IMG/VR virus record: IMGVR_UViG_3300027777_000138
Coordinates: 1 to 25,223 of that record
DNA: 25,223 nucleotides
Direction: 5' to 3' (one strand)
Source of the DNA: a virus
The notes under the pieces: generated by a model
The model's input: only the letters and a program-made list of their open reading frames with translations
Database searches by the model: none
What the model was told of the DNA's origin: nothing
Shown here: piece after piece, positions 12,690-20,309 of the stretch
Position numbering within the stretch: the first letter of the stretch is position 1
How the letters are laid out: each line of letters begins with the position of its first letter
Program-made: the position numbers and the translations under genes

Positions 12690-13036
12690 CTTTCTTCTTG
12701 ATATGGCTGAATAGTCACCTGGCACCCACCACCTTTAATCTTTTGCCGGCGCTCAATGCTTAGTTTCCAGACATTTTGGTCATCTTCATAAATAATGCCA
12801 TTCATGGAGTCTAAAATTGCCTTACAAACATTGTCTACATCTAACAGTCTTTTGTCCCTTGGAAACAATAAGATTGTTACTTCAACCTTTTGATCTTCAA
12901 ATGATGGAATTCCAGCGCAAGCTTCTTGTACTGCCTTTTTGAATTCCATACCCCGCTTAGAAATATATCGGCGATGGCCGCTGGCCAACCAATAATTATT
13001 TATGCTGGGGGGGTAGGGAAATGTAAGGGTAATCAC
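12686..13036 (-). CDS. rusA: RusA-type Holliday junction resolvase
   Basis: RusA dimers cut four-way junctions, resolving recombination or replication intermediates before packaging. The 116-aa product has the N-terminal FPYPPSINNYW motif and the catalytic acidic residues D66 and D68 in LLDVDNVCKAILDSMNG, with K72, then an acidic pair in IIYEDDQNV (D85/D86). Length is typical (about 120 aa). The GTG start is set by an in-frame TAA directly upstream, yet no Shine-Dalgarno is visible, so translation may be weak. It is transcribed divergently from the 13121 operon through overlapping promoters and ends at a terminator. Confidence 0.92.
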   Translation of the reverse strand: MITLTFPYPPSINNYWLASGHRRYISKRGMEFKKAVQEACAGIPSFEDQKVEVTILLFPRDKRLLDVDNVCKAILDSMNGIIYEDDQNVWKLSIERRQKIKGGGCQVTIQPYQEES

Positions 13037-13071
13037 TTATAAAATAATTGTATTAAATTCAGTAAGATGCA

Positions 13072-13100
13072 TTGACAGTAATGAATGGGATCATTATAGT
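13072..13100 (+). promoter_or_regulatory. Strong sigma70 promoter for the rightward operon
   Basis: TTGACA (13072-13077, 6/6), 17-nt spacer, TATAGT (13095-13100, 5/6). The predicted start near 13107 leaves a short leader with AAGAGGAG before the ATG at 13121. It overlaps the minus-strand promoter for rusA. Confidence 0.8.
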
Positions 13101-13120
13101 TCAATCAAGAGGAGAATCAA
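13093..13120 (-). promoter_or_regulatory. Overlapping divergent promoter for rusA
   Basis: On the minus strand: TTGATT (13115-13120, 4/6), 16-nt spacer, TATAAT (13093-13098). Its -10 shares bases with the -10 of the rightward promoter, so polymerase can hardly occupy both at once. Confidence 0.5.
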
Positions 13121-13609
13121 ATGCCAGCAATTAATCACGCAGATGAACCAGCATGGTTCAATGATCTGCAGCCAAATAGTCTTTTATCGACTAAAGAATT
13201 AACGACACTTTTTAAATTTAAAAGCCATACTGCAATTTCTACTGCGGTTATAAAAAATAATTTTCCAAAGCCAGACAGAAAATTTAAAGGAAGAATGTAT
13301 TGGAATGTTGATACGATTAAAAAAGAAATAAAAAGAAGAACCCATGTTCATAGCAATCAAAAAAAACTTATTCCAATATCCATGAATGATGTTGCTTCTA
13401 TTAATGAGTTAATTTCTCGTTGTAGGGTATTTTCAGACTCTAAAGAGGTTGCTTCTGGTCTTGAAGATTGTGGTGATATGTACGATAGATACTATATATG
13501 TGAAGCTAGAGATCATATTAATGGATCATGGCAATGGATGGTTCAGGCATACAAAGTATTAAGGCACATTCAAGCAAAATATGAGCAACCACCAAAGGAA
13601 GAAGCATGA
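13121..13609 (+). CDS. HTH (AlpA/excisionase-like) putative regulator
   Basis: The 162-aa product has, at about residues 21-70, a winged-helix segment: LLSTKELTTLFKFKSHTAIS, NNFPKPDRKFKGRMYWNVD, then TIKKEIKRR. This is the layout of AlpA/excisionase-type DNA binders, where a 'grMyW' wing follows the recognition helix. The C-terminal 90 residues are unrecognised. AAGAGGAG precedes the ATG. As first gene after the divergent promoters it is well placed to regulate them. It is AT-rich with many lysines. Confidence 0.55.
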   Translation: MPAINHADEPAWFNDLQPNSLLSTKELTTLFKFKSHTAISTAVIKNNFPKPDRKFKGRMYWNVDTIKKEIKRRTHVHSNQKKLIPISMNDVASINELISRCRVFSDSKEVASGLEDCGDMYDRYYICEARDHINGSWQWMVQAYKVLRHIQAKYEQPPKEEA

Positions 13610-13686
13610 TAACTATTATTTTGATGGCAATTTTTGTATTTTTATCTTTGTATTTAACGGTTAAGTTTTTGCAAGGTAAAGATTAA
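13606..13686 (+). CDS. Tiny single-span membrane peptide (26 aa)
   Basis: MITIILMAIFVFLSLYLTVK then FLQGKD: one hydrophobic helix and a short charged tail. The ATG overlaps the regulator's TGA, and it fills the gap to the GT10-like gene. It is similar in design to the 24- and 26-aa membrane peptides elsewhere in the window. Confidence 0.45.
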   Translation: MITIILMAIFVFLSLYLTVKFLQGKD

Positions 13687-13688
13687 AA

Positions 13689-14543
13689 ATGAAAAAGGTA
13701 TGTGTAGTTAACTTCTGGGACGGTGCGTTTGACGGGGACTTCTTTGAGTTCTTTTTTAGCGCAGCATTTGATGGCATAAAGTATGTGCATAGCCCGCATG
13801 ACGCTGACGTAATCATTAGCTCCGTCTTTGGTCATACAGAAACAAATCCCGCAAAAACAATTATGTATATTGGCGAGAATGTACGTCCTAATTACATGGG
13901 ATATAACTACTCCCTTTCATTTGATCACGATACTTATGGTGGACGTAACTTCCGTTTACCTTTATGGTGGTCACGCCTTGCATGGGACGGATTTACACAA
14001 AAGCCCCGCAAACAGAATTCCCACAATCATGGATACGAAGACCTTATATCCATTGATTCCCTAACAAACGGGCGCACTCTTGATTTGAGCCAGAAGACTA
14101 AGTTCTGCGCCATGATTGCTGGGAACCCTGAAGGACTGCGAGTTAACTTGTACAACTCATTGAACAAGTACAAACCAATAGATGGCTATGGTCTGATGTT
14201 TGGTAACTCATTGCGCCAATCTAAGTTTGATATATTGCCTGAGTATAAGTTCTGCTTATGCCCTGAGAACTCGGTCTATGACGGCTATGTAACAGAGAAA
14301 CTAATTGACGCTTACGCGGGCGGTACTGTGCCAATCTATAGTGGGGACTCATCGGTAGCTGAGGACTTTAACTACAACGCATTTTTAAATTATCAAGAAA
14401 TTAGAAATATGGAACAGTTTGTAGAACACGTTTCTTTTTTTGACCGCAACACAGAAGCATACCGAGCTGTATATGAGCGGCCTTTGCTAGATGAAGCGCC
14501 AAGTCTTGATAACGCAATTGCTTTTGTAAGGAGTATTGTATGA
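13689..14543 (+). CDS. Glycosyltransferase family 10 (alpha-1,3-fucosyltransferase-like)
   Basis: The 284-aa product ends in the conserved GT10 donor-binding block, about residues 181-214: YKFCLCPENSVYDGYVTEKL then IDAYAGGTVPIYSGD. This matches the fucosyltransferase 'YKF.l.fENS...gYvTEKl.da...g.vPiy.G' signature. The N-terminal half carries an acceptor-side Rossmann-like domain (VIISSVFGH, TIMYIGENVRP). GT10 enzymes move fucose or related sugars from GDP-sugar to a glycan. It could decorate host surface glycans or phage structures; the substrate is unknown. It opens a cassette with a radical SAM enzyme, a methyltransferase and two more glycosyltransferases. Confidence 0.85.
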   Translation: MKKVCVVNFWDGAFDGDFFEFFFSAAFDGIKYVHSPHDADVIISSVFGHTETNPAKTIMYIGENVRPNYMGYNYSLSFDHDTYGGRNFRLPLWWSRLAWDGFTQKPRKQNSHNHGYEDLISIDSLTNGRTLDLSQKTKFCAMIAGNPEGLRVNLYNSLNKYKPIDGYGLMFGNSLRQSKFDILPEYKFCLCPENSVYDGYVTEKLIDAYAGGTVPIYSGDSSVAEDFNYNAFLNYQEIRNMEQFVEHVSFFDRNTEAYRAVYERPLLDEAPSLDNAIAFVRSIV

Positions 14544-14839
14544 ACGTAAATGAAATAGCTGATTGGTTAGAGCAACAATCTAGCGTTAGTTGGTCAAACG
14601 ATTTTGGTCAATTTTTAATTGATATAGCCACCATGCTACGCCAGCAACAAGCTGAAATAGAGGCGTTAAAACAAATCATTGACGCAAACAATCTAAGCCA
14701 AAACATTGGGCAGTTTGTAAAACCAAATTTAAAAATTGAGGAAGTCATGTTGGAGAATTGCACTTGCTACAAGTTAGGTTATAGCCAGTTAAATAATTAT
14801 AGAAAGGTAAACAATGAAAATAATAACGAAGCTGCGTAA
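14540..14839 (+). CDS. Hypothetical protein (99 aa) with short coiled coil
   Basis: A helical N-terminal half with AEIEALKQIIDANNLSQNIG suggests a short coiled coil. A CTCYK motif lies near residue 75, and the tail is asparagine-rich (NNENNNEAA). ATGA overlap upstream, 26-nt overlap downstream. No family recognised. Confidence 0.5.
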   Translation: MNVNEIADWLEQQSSVSWSNDFGQFLIDIATMLRQQQAEIEALKQIIDANNLSQNIGQFVKPNLKIEEVMLENCTCYKLGYSQLNNYRKVNNENNNEAA

Positions 14840-15026
14840 AGAAAGAAAAGACGGTTCAGCTATTTGCGAGCTTGATTTGGATAAAGAAGCCAAGGACTGG
14901 CTAATAGGTGAGGGGTTTGTATCCGTCTTAAGTAAAGCATTGGGTATGTCCGAGTCGTTTACGAAGAAGCAACCTAAAAGAATAAGAGAGTTATTAGAAG
15001 ATTTTGATGTAGACGGGCGTTGCTAA
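14814..15026 (+). CDS. Small hypothetical protein (70 aa)
   Basis: MKIITKLRKERKDGSAICEL and onward to RELLEDFDVDGRC looks like a small alpha/beta fold. AGAAAGG lies 8-10 nt upstream. Its stop overlaps the radical SAM start as TAATG, which argues for coupling. Unrecognised. Confidence 0.55.
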   Translation: MKIITKLRKERKDGSAICELDLDKEAKDWLIGEGFVSVLSKALGMSESFTKKQPKRIRELLEDFDVDGRC

Positions 15027-15895
15027 TGAAATCTAAGTACGGCATACAGCACCCACACTCGCCAGTAATGGAGCTAACAACTATGGTTGGGTGTCCGCTT
15101 ATGTGTTCATTTTGTCCGCAAGAAAACTTGCGCGATAACTATGGCGATAAGACCAAGTATTTACAGCCAGTAGATTTAACCCATGTTCTTGCCCAGCTAC
15201 CAAAGAATACCCGCATAGATTTTTCAGGTATGTCCGAACCTTGGGCGAATCCTAAGTGTACCGATATGCTGGAAGAAGTTTTATACATGGGATTTAATAT
15301 AGCGATCTACACGACCCTGTACGGAATGACAAATGAAGACGCAATTAGGGTTAAGAAAGTGTTAGAAGACCACCCTAAGCAAGTTGAGGTAATTATGTTT
15401 CACCTACCCGATTCCAATGGCAACATGAAAGGCTGGAAATATTCAGACGAATGGGTAGAGTCGTTAAAGATAATGACTCAGCTTGATCTTCCTTGTGGCT
15501 TTGGTGCTATGACTATGGACGGTTCAGGTAAGGTTCACGTTGATCTTCAAGATATGATTGGCGATCTGCCCGGCTGGAAAGGCCATACACGGGCGGATAG
15601 CCTTAAGGTAGAGCAAGTAGGTGATCAGGCGTTAAGCGTTACTCCGCGTCATCAGTTCGCTTTAACCTGTGCCTCTACGCCATTCTATGACCGCAATGTT
15701 TTATTACCAAATGGAGACGTAGTTCTTTGCTGTATGGACTACAACTTAAAGCACGTTATAGGCAACCTATTAGAACAGACCTATGACGAGATATTTGCGG
15801 GTAAACCCTTACTTGATCTGATCGCTATGAACGAAAAGCCTGAGTTTAACAAGTGCAGTATATGTAAGTCGTGCGATAACGTGAGAAGAATATGA
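15026..15895 (+). CDS. Radical SAM enzyme with SPASM-like C-terminus
   Basis: Radical SAM enzymes use a 4Fe-4S cluster and SAM to make a 5'-deoxyadenosyl radical. The cluster motif C23-x3-C27-x2-C30 (GCPLMCSFC) is intact. A GMSEP segment near residue 71 could contact SAM, and the core barrel follows. The C-terminus has the SPASM-type cysteine cluster: CASTPFYDRNVLLPNGDVVL followed by CCMDYNLKHVIGN, then CSICKSC near the end, likely for extra Fe-S clusters. The TAATG overlap with the 70-aa gene fixes the start at 15026. SPASM enzymes often modify peptides, and some act on sugars. In this cassette a carbohydrate or peptide substrate is possible, but none is identified. Confidence 0.9.
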   Translation: MKSKYGIQHPHSPVMELTTMVGCPLMCSFCPQENLRDNYGDKTKYLQPVDLTHVLAQLPKNTRIDFSGMSEPWANPKCTDMLEEVLYMGFNIAIYTTLYGMTNEDAIRVKKVLEDHPKQVEVIMFHLPDSNGNMKGWKYSDEWVESLKIMTQLDLPCGFGAMTMDGSGKVHVDLQDMIGDLPGWKGHTRADSLKVEQVGDQALSVTPRHQFALTCASTPFYDRNVLLPNGDVVLCCMDYNLKHVIGNLLEQTYDEIFAGKPLLDLIAMNEKPEFNKCSICKSCDNVRRI

Positions 15896-16617
15896 TTGAT
15901 CAACTAAAAGAATTAGTTAAGGCATTGCGCCCCGTAAAGACTAAGTTTGAGCTTATACGGATAGGCGGGGATAACGATGGCGGTTATCTTATTCCCGATG
16001 ATTTAGAGTGTATATCCTGTTGTTTTTCACCCGGTGTTGCTGATACGGCTAGCTTTGAAGTTGGCCTTTGTAAACGCGGTATTGGTTCACACCTTGCTGA
16101 TGGATCGGTAGACAGTGCGCCCAAAGGATTTACCCCGTTATCGTTTACTAAGAAGTATCTAGATGGCTACAACGATGAAAACAATATGACCTTAACCGCA
16201 TGGATGCATGGGCAATTGGCTATTCTTGGCGATTACATTTTGCAAATGGATATTGAAGGCGGCGAATATACGACCATTCTAACTACTGATCGCAACACAT
16301 TAAACAGATTTAGGATTATCTGCATTGAAATACACGACACTGATGCGTGGTTTAATCCGATTGCTTGGAACACCGTATGTACGTTTTTTGCCAAGCTAAC
16401 ACAAGATTTTTATGTAGTACATAACCACCCTAACAATAACTGTGGGAATGTGGATGCTGGTGGATTTATTTTGCCACGGGTATTTGAATTAACTTTATTG
16501 CGTAAGGATAGAAGTGAAGCATTAGGATTTGTAGAAGTTTTACCTCACCCATTAGATGCACCGAATGTAACCGATAAACCTGTATTAGAACTACCAAAGG
16601 AATGGTATGGAAACTAG
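15892..16617 (+). CDS. FkbM-like SAM-dependent methyltransferase
   Basis: The 241-aa product has an opening IRIGGDNDGGYLIPDDLECI with FSPGVADTASFE, the SAM-binding start of FkbM-type enzymes, and the later LQMDIEGGEYTTIL and RIICIEIHD, the characteristic 'k.DiEG.E...l' and following strand. FkbM enzymes O-methylate sugars and polyketides, often in glycan cassettes, which suits its neighbours. It is coupled to the radical SAM gene by ATGA and overlaps the next gene by 11 nt. The core motifs look intact. Confidence 0.8.
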   Translation: MIDQLKELVKALRPVKTKFELIRIGGDNDGGYLIPDDLECISCCFSPGVADTASFEVGLCKRGIGSHLADGSVDSAPKGFTPLSFTKKYLDGYNDENNMTLTAWMHGQLAILGDYILQMDIEGGEYTTILTTDRNTLNRFRIICIEIHDTDAWFNPIAWNTVCTFFAKLTQDFYVVHNHPNNNCGNVDAGGFILPRVFELTLLRKDRSEALGFVEVLPHPLDAPNVTDKPVLELPKEWYGN

Positions 16618-16768
16618 AGACGAATTTGCTAAATCAATTATGGCTGGCATTATTGCGGCTGATTGGAAGTTTGATTTAACTGAAAAGAAGTGGGACGAGA
16701 TTGCCGCTAAACGTGCTTATGAGCTAGCAGATGCGATGATTAAAGAACGAGAGATTAATAATGTATAA
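16607..16768 (+). CDS. Small phage hypothetical protein (53 aa)
   Basis: METRDEFAKSIMAGIIAADW followed by a helix ending RAYELADAMIKEREINNV. The 'A..Ay.lADAMi..R' ending is recalled from many small tailed-phage proteins of unknown role. It overlaps the FkbM-like gene by 11 nt and the next gene by 8. Confidence 0.6.
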   Translation: METRDEFAKSIMAGIIAADWKFDLTEKKWDEIAAKRAYELADAMIKEREINNV

Positions 16769-16931
16769 GAACATTGGTCTTGGCATACTTTTTATTGCTT
16801 TGATTCTAGCGTTTAGTATGCGTAGCAACAACTGCCAAAAGGTAACTGTAGAACCGTATAAACAGAACCAAATGGTTGACGGCTGTGTAATGCAGAAATC
16901 AGGCAGCGTATGGATTAGGACTTGCGGATAA
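16761..16931 (+). CDS. Small membrane-anchored or exported protein (56 aa)
   Basis: An N-terminal hydrophobic segment (IGLGILFIALILAFSM, residues 5-20) is followed by a short soluble part with three cysteines (SNNCQKVTVEPY, GCVMQKS, IRTCG). It looks like a membrane-anchored periplasmic peptide. Overlaps the previous gene by 8 nt. Unrecognised. Confidence 0.5.
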   Translation: MYKNIGLGILFIALILAFSMRSNNCQKVTVEPYKQNQMVDGCVMQKSGSVWIRTCG

Positions 16932-16937
16932 ATAAAA

Positions 16938-17102
16938 ATGCAATTAACTAAAGAATATTTAAACATGAGTCAAGACGAAGTTGCCGAGGTGTTAAACATT
17001 AACCGCAAAGCAGTTTTGGACGCAGAACGATCTGGCATTGAAAAAATCCGCAAGGCGCTTGAAGAACGCGGCATTGACATTAAGATGTTGCTAGGAGATT
17101 AA
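16938..17102 (+). CDS. Small HTH protein, sigma-region-4-like (54 aa)
   Basis: MQLTKEYLNMSQDEVAEVLN then INRKAVLDAERSGIEKIRKA is a helix-turn-helix like sigma-70 region 4 or a small transcription factor, with the recognition helix near residues 23-40. It lies 6 nt after the previous stop and ends at the next ATG. A regulatory role is plausible; it could bind host RNA polymerase or DNA. Confidence 0.55.
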   Translation: MQLTKEYLNMSQDEVAEVLNINRKAVLDAERSGIEKIRKALEERGIDIKMLLGD

Positions 17103-17804
17103 ATGAGAGTTATGGTAATCACCCCCACTACTGGGAAAAGTACGGTTAATAAAGCGATTGAAAGTGTTGTTAATCAGACGATAGAGACCGAGCATTTAAT
17201 TGTGGTAGATGGTGCAAAGGCTCAAGACAATTTAACCATTAACAACATTCAAGTACCGCCTAATTGGAATGGAAATATGATGCCGCTTTATGAAAACGTA
17301 GGCGGTAACGGTTGGTATGGTCACCGAGTTTATGCTGCTATGCCACTAATGGTAAACGCTGATTACATTCTGTTCTTAGATGAAGATAATTGGTTTGAGC
17401 CTAATCATGTAGAAACAATGATTAATAAGATTAAAAGTAAAAACTTAATGTGGGCGTACAGCTTGAGGAGAATATGTGATGAATCAGGACAATATGTTTG
17501 TGACGATGATTGCGAATCACTTGGTCGCTGTCCGACGTTTTACGATAGTACTCTCAATTTTGTTGATACTAATTGTTATTGCTTTCGCCGCGAATTCTTG
17601 GTTACTGTGGCGCACAATTTTTATGGGCAATGGGGCGCAGACCGTCCTTTCTATAAAGCTGCCAGCACAGCCTTGCCTGCCTTCGGATGCACAGGAGAGG
17701 CTACGGTTAATTACCGAGCGCCCGAAAGATTATTTAAGATGTTTGCAGAAGGAAACAAATTAATGAAAGATGCATACAAAGTCTTGCCTTGGAGAATGAA
17801 ATGA
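17103..17804 (+). CDS. Glycosyltransferase, GT-A fold (GT2-like)
   Basis: The 233-aa product opens MRVMVITPTTGKSTVNKAIE, then SVVNQTIETEHLIVVDGA, the GT2 start, and has a metal-site-like FLDEDNWFEPNHVE near residue 95. It would transfer a sugar from a nucleotide donor to a glycan. CDDDCESLGRC in the middle adds possible cysteine pairs. It has GGAG before the start and ATGA overlap with the next gene. Substrate unknown. Confidence 0.75.
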   Translation: MRVMVITPTTGKSTVNKAIESVVNQTIETEHLIVVDGAKAQDNLTINNIQVPPNWNGNMMPLYENVGGNGWYGHRVYAAMPLMVNADYILFLDEDNWFEPNHVETMINKIKSKNLMWAYSLRRICDESGQYVCDDDCESLGRCPTFYDSTLNFVDTNCYCFRREFLVTVAHNFYGQWGADRPFYKAASTALPAFGCTGEATVNYRAPERLFKMFAEGNKLMKDAYKVLPWRMK

Positions 17805-18016
17805 TCTGGGAAATAGCTTGTAAGATTGACGAGTTAAACAACAGAATATCTAACGCCGCAGACGCTCTTGAGCTTATTGCTGATGATATAACTAGCCAAC
17901 CGCATAGCGGGGCATTGTGGTTAGTGCGGGATGTACTAAATGAAACAAACAAGGCCATTGAGTTATTGGTTAGTGATTTAATGCATGAAGATAAACCTAA
18001 AGGAAAAAAGAAATGA
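17801..18016 (+). CDS. Small hypothetical protein (71 aa)
   Basis: MIWEIACKIDELNNRISNAA continuing through a helical NETNKAIELLVSDLMHEDK and a lysine tail. It begins at the ATGA overlap with the glycosyltransferase rather than at the upstream TTG. Likely a small helical, possibly dimeric, protein. No family recognised. Confidence 0.5.
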   Translation: MIWEIACKIDELNNRISNAADALELIADDITSQPHSGALWLVRDVLNETNKAIELLVSDLMHEDKPKGKKK

Positions 18017-18810
18017 GCTTTAAGAAGAACAAATTAGCACCAATGATTCAAGTACAAAAGCCACCAAAACAGACTAAGCTATTTGTAGCCACGCCTATGT
18101 ATGGCGGTATGTGTACAGGCATGTATTCGTCAGCGATTATGCAGATGGTAGGCGTATGTGGACAGGCCGGTATCCAGATGTACTACTCTTTTATGATGAA
18201 CGAGTCCTTGATTACCCGCGCCAGAAACTCGATGGCTTATGACTTTATGGAAACGGATGCCACCCACCTTATGTTTATTGACGCGGATATTGCTTTTAAC
18301 CCAGCCGATATTCCTCGTATGGTTGCGGCAGACAAAGACATTATTTGTGGCCTTTACCCAAAGAAAGAAATTAACTGGCTGCAAGTAACTGAGGCCGTTA
18401 AAGCCGGTGTACCAGCAGAACAATTACACCTTCATACTGGGGCATTTGTACTTAATTTAGCACATGGAGAAACCCAAACAACAGGTAATGTTAATGAACC
18501 TATTGAGATTGCCAACGGCGGAACTGGCTTCATGCTAATTAAACGCAAAGTTTTTGAAACGCTAAACGATAAAGTACCTAGCTATACCAACGATATGTAC
18601 CACGCAGTTGATGTAGTCCGTAAGGTTAAAATTATCAAGGAGTTCTTTGCTACTAGCATTGACGAGGAATCTAACCGTTTATTGTCTGAGGATTATCACT
18701 TTTGCAAGATTTCAAGGATGGCTGGATTTAAGGTTTTCTGTGCGCCTTGGGCTAACTTTAGTCATACAGGCTCTTACAACTTTAGCGGAACTTTACCGAG
18801 GTCTGTATGA
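18013..18810 (+). CDS. GT-A fold glycosyltransferase-like protein
   Basis: The 265-aa product has KLFVATPMYGGMCTGMYSSA at the start, then DATHLMFIDADIAFNPADIP with the DxD metal motif (DAD) near residue 94, and GGTGFMLIKRKVFE and SEDYHFCKISR later, a layout seen in phage-encoded GT-A proteins. It probably transfers a sugar to a glycan or to DNA or protein; the acceptor is unknown. Coupled upstream by ATGA and followed by an ATGA overlap with a two-span membrane gene. Confidence 0.75.
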   Translation: MSFKKNKLAPMIQVQKPPKQTKLFVATPMYGGMCTGMYSSAIMQMVGVCGQAGIQMYYSFMMNESLITRARNSMAYDFMETDATHLMFIDADIAFNPADIPRMVAADKDIICGLYPKKEINWLQVTEAVKAGVPAEQLHLHTGAFVLNLAHGETQTTGNVNEPIEIANGGTGFMLIKRKVFETLNDKVPSYTNDMYHAVDVVRKVKIIKEFFATSIDEESNRLLSEDYHFCKISRMAGFKVFCAPWANFSHTGSYNFSGTLPRSV

Positions 18811-18953
18811 GCGGCTGGTTAATAATCTTAACTGGCCTTATATACGCTTGGATAGCGGTGGAGCAAGGTCTTAAAGGGAACATACCCATGTTGATCTGTT
18901 ACATCTGCTATGCGGGCGCTAACGTAGGTTTATGGATGATGGCAACTAAGTGA
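18807..18953 (+). CDS. Two-span membrane protein (48 aa)
   Basis: MSGWLIILTGLIYAWIAVEQ, a short GLKGNIP loop, then MLICYICYAGANVGLWMMAT. Two hydrophobic helices are clear. It overlaps the glycosyltransferase stop by ATGA. It resembles small membrane proteins often found in phage genomes, with no known role. Confidence 0.6.
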   Translation: MSGWLIILTGLIYAWIAVEQGLKGNIPMLICYICYAGANVGLWMMATK

Positions 18954-18960
18954 GTAAATT

Positions 18961-19260
18961 ATGAGGAAAATATTAATAGCTGTATGTTTATACAGTGGTA
19001 TCGCATCGGCACAAGTAACAAACTGGGATAACAGTCCTATGAACTTTAAAAATTCAGATATGAATTGGAATAATAGTTCTGCCAATTGGGATAACAGCCC
19101 GCTAAACTTTAAAAATAGCGACATGAATTTTAATCAGCGTAATGGGGTTTACGATAATAGCGGAACCTACAAAGGTTATGAAACAATCAGTCCTGGTGGC
19201 GCAAGAAATTATTATGACGGCGATGGAACTAGACAAGGATATACCCCATATGGAAGATAA
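18961..19260 (+). CDS. Secreted heptad-repeat protein (99 aa)
   Basis: A signal peptide (MRKILIAVCLYSGIASA, cleavage likely after residue 17) is followed by six 7-residue repeats of the form x-x-N-(W/F)-x-N-S across residues 19-60, for example TNWDNS, PMNFKNS, DMNWNNS, SANWDNS, PLNFKNS. The tail has a YDNSGTYKGYETI segment. Asn/Trp repeats of this kind recur in exported proteins of some proteobacteria, from memory. The repeats suggest a beta-rich surface or periplasmic protein. A LexA-type box falls within its signal-peptide codons. Confidence 0.6.
   Translation: MRKILIAVCLYSGIASAQVTNWDNSPMNFKNSDMNWNNSSANWDNSPLNFKNSDMNFNQRNGVYDNSGTYKGYETISPGGARNYYDGDGTRQGYTPYGR
18980..18995. promoter_or_regulatory. 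Third CTGT-N8-ACAG site, inside a coding start
   Basis: CTGT-ATGTTTAT-ACAG matches the LexA-type box, but it lies 20 nt inside a coding sequence with no flanking palindrome. About 0.4 such sites are expected by chance in this window, so this copy is doubtful. Confidence 0.3.
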
Positions 19261-19426
19261 GATGATTGATTATTCAGAGAAGTTGTTAAACATTAATAGG
19301 TCAATGCGGTGCGTTCAGGAACTGTTGCTTAATAGGAATGGCAAAGAAGCAGTTGATAAGCTTGATGATGTAATTATTGATGCAATTTCCATGAAAGCTT
19401 GGATTAAATACAATGACAAGAATTGA
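19250..19426 (+). CDS. Small hypothetical protein (58 aa)
   Basis: The start at 19250 (MEDKMIDYSEKLLNINRSMR) overlaps the previous stop; an in-frame ATG at 19262 with GGAAG upstream is a good alternative. The product is helical, ending DAISMKAWIKYNDKN. It is separated by 6 nt from the exonuclease gene. Unrecognised. Confidence 0.5.
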   Translation: MEDKMIDYSEKLLNINRSMRCVQELLLNRNGKEAVDKLDDVIIDAISMKAWIKYNDKN

Positions 19427-19432
19427 TTTGAT

Positions 19433-20308
19433 ATGATAGTTACCAATAAACATGGTATGCCAGAGACTTTGGTAAACCTAGCAAGGCGTGATAAATACAC
19501 CAAAGGTAAAGCTCATTTATCAGCAACAGAAATGCTTAATAGCCCACGTATTGTTCAGTTGCGCAAAAAGTATGACGACCAAGTTGAGGTTGATGTAACC
19601 GATTTAATCCCATCAATGTGGGGTACCGCAATGCATTACATGGTCGAGCAAGGTAAAGCAGACAATCATATTATTGAGCAGCGTCTTCATGCGGAAATTG
19701 ATGGCTGGCATATTTCAGGCGCAATTGATCTGCAAACAGTTACACCAGATGGCATTGAGATTAGCGATTGGAAGAATGTAGGTGTTTGGGCTGTGATGAA
19801 TGAAAAGGTTGAGTGGGAACAGCAACTTAATATTTATGCATGGTTGGTTGAGGAAGTAGCTAAAAAACCAGTAACAAAGCTTTCTATTGTTGCCATTGTT
19901 AATAATTGGAACAAGCGAGATGCAAAATCTAAAGAGGGATATCCACCAGCCAGAGGCATTGTTTTAGATATAAAGCTCTGGCCGTTTGAGGAAAGACTTA
20001 AGTTTATTCGTGGTCGTATTCATGCTCATTCGGAGGGTCAGTTTTCTACAGATGCTGGAGAGGAGCTGCCATTGTGTACTCCGGTTGATATGTGGGAAAA
20101 GCCAACAAGTTATGCAGTAAAAAAAGAGGGTGGAGCAAGAGCAAAATCGGTTCATGCGGATTTACAAGAAGCCGAAGAAGCATTATTAAAAGCAGGAACT
20201 GGATATGCATTAGAAATAAGGCAGGGCGAGCGCACACGTTGTGATGAGTATTGTTCTGTCAATAAATGGTGTGATCAGTATCAAAGTTATTTAAAAAGGG
20301 ATAAATAA
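19433..20308 (+). CDS. RecB/Cas4-type PD-(D/E)XK exonuclease
   Basis: It would degrade duplex ends to make single strands for annealing. In 291 aa: a GTAMH motif with H68, the metal site in SGAIDL (D99), the D112-x-K114 pair in ISDWKN, and a Q131-x3-Y135 motif in QQLNIYAWL, matching the Cas4/RecB nuclease core. C-terminal cysteines C270, C274 and C280 (RCDEYCSVNKWC) resemble part of the Fe-S ligation of such enzymes; the N-terminal fourth cysteine of Cas4 is not seen, so a cluster is uncertain. It lies a few genes before the annealing protein, forming a recombination pair. Confidence 0.88.
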   Translation: MIVTNKHGMPETLVNLARRDKYTKGKAHLSATEMLNSPRIVQLRKKYDDQVEVDVTDLIPSMWGTAMHYMVEQGKADNHIIEQRLHAEIDGWHISGAIDLQTVTPDGIEISDWKNVGVWAVMNEKVEWEQQLNIYAWLVEEVAKKPVTKLSIVAIVNNWNKRDAKSKEGYPPARGIVLDIKLWPFEERLKFIRGRIHAHSEGQFSTDAGEELPLCTPVDMWEKPTSYAVKKEGGARAKSVHADLQEAEEALLKAGTGYALEIRQGERTRCDEYCSVNKWCDQYQSYLKRDK

Positions 20309-20309
20309 T

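Noticed and set aside
16724-16966. 80-codon minus-strand frame opposite the small genes at 16607-16931
   Set aside because: Opposite two well-coupled plus-strand genes and not protein-like.
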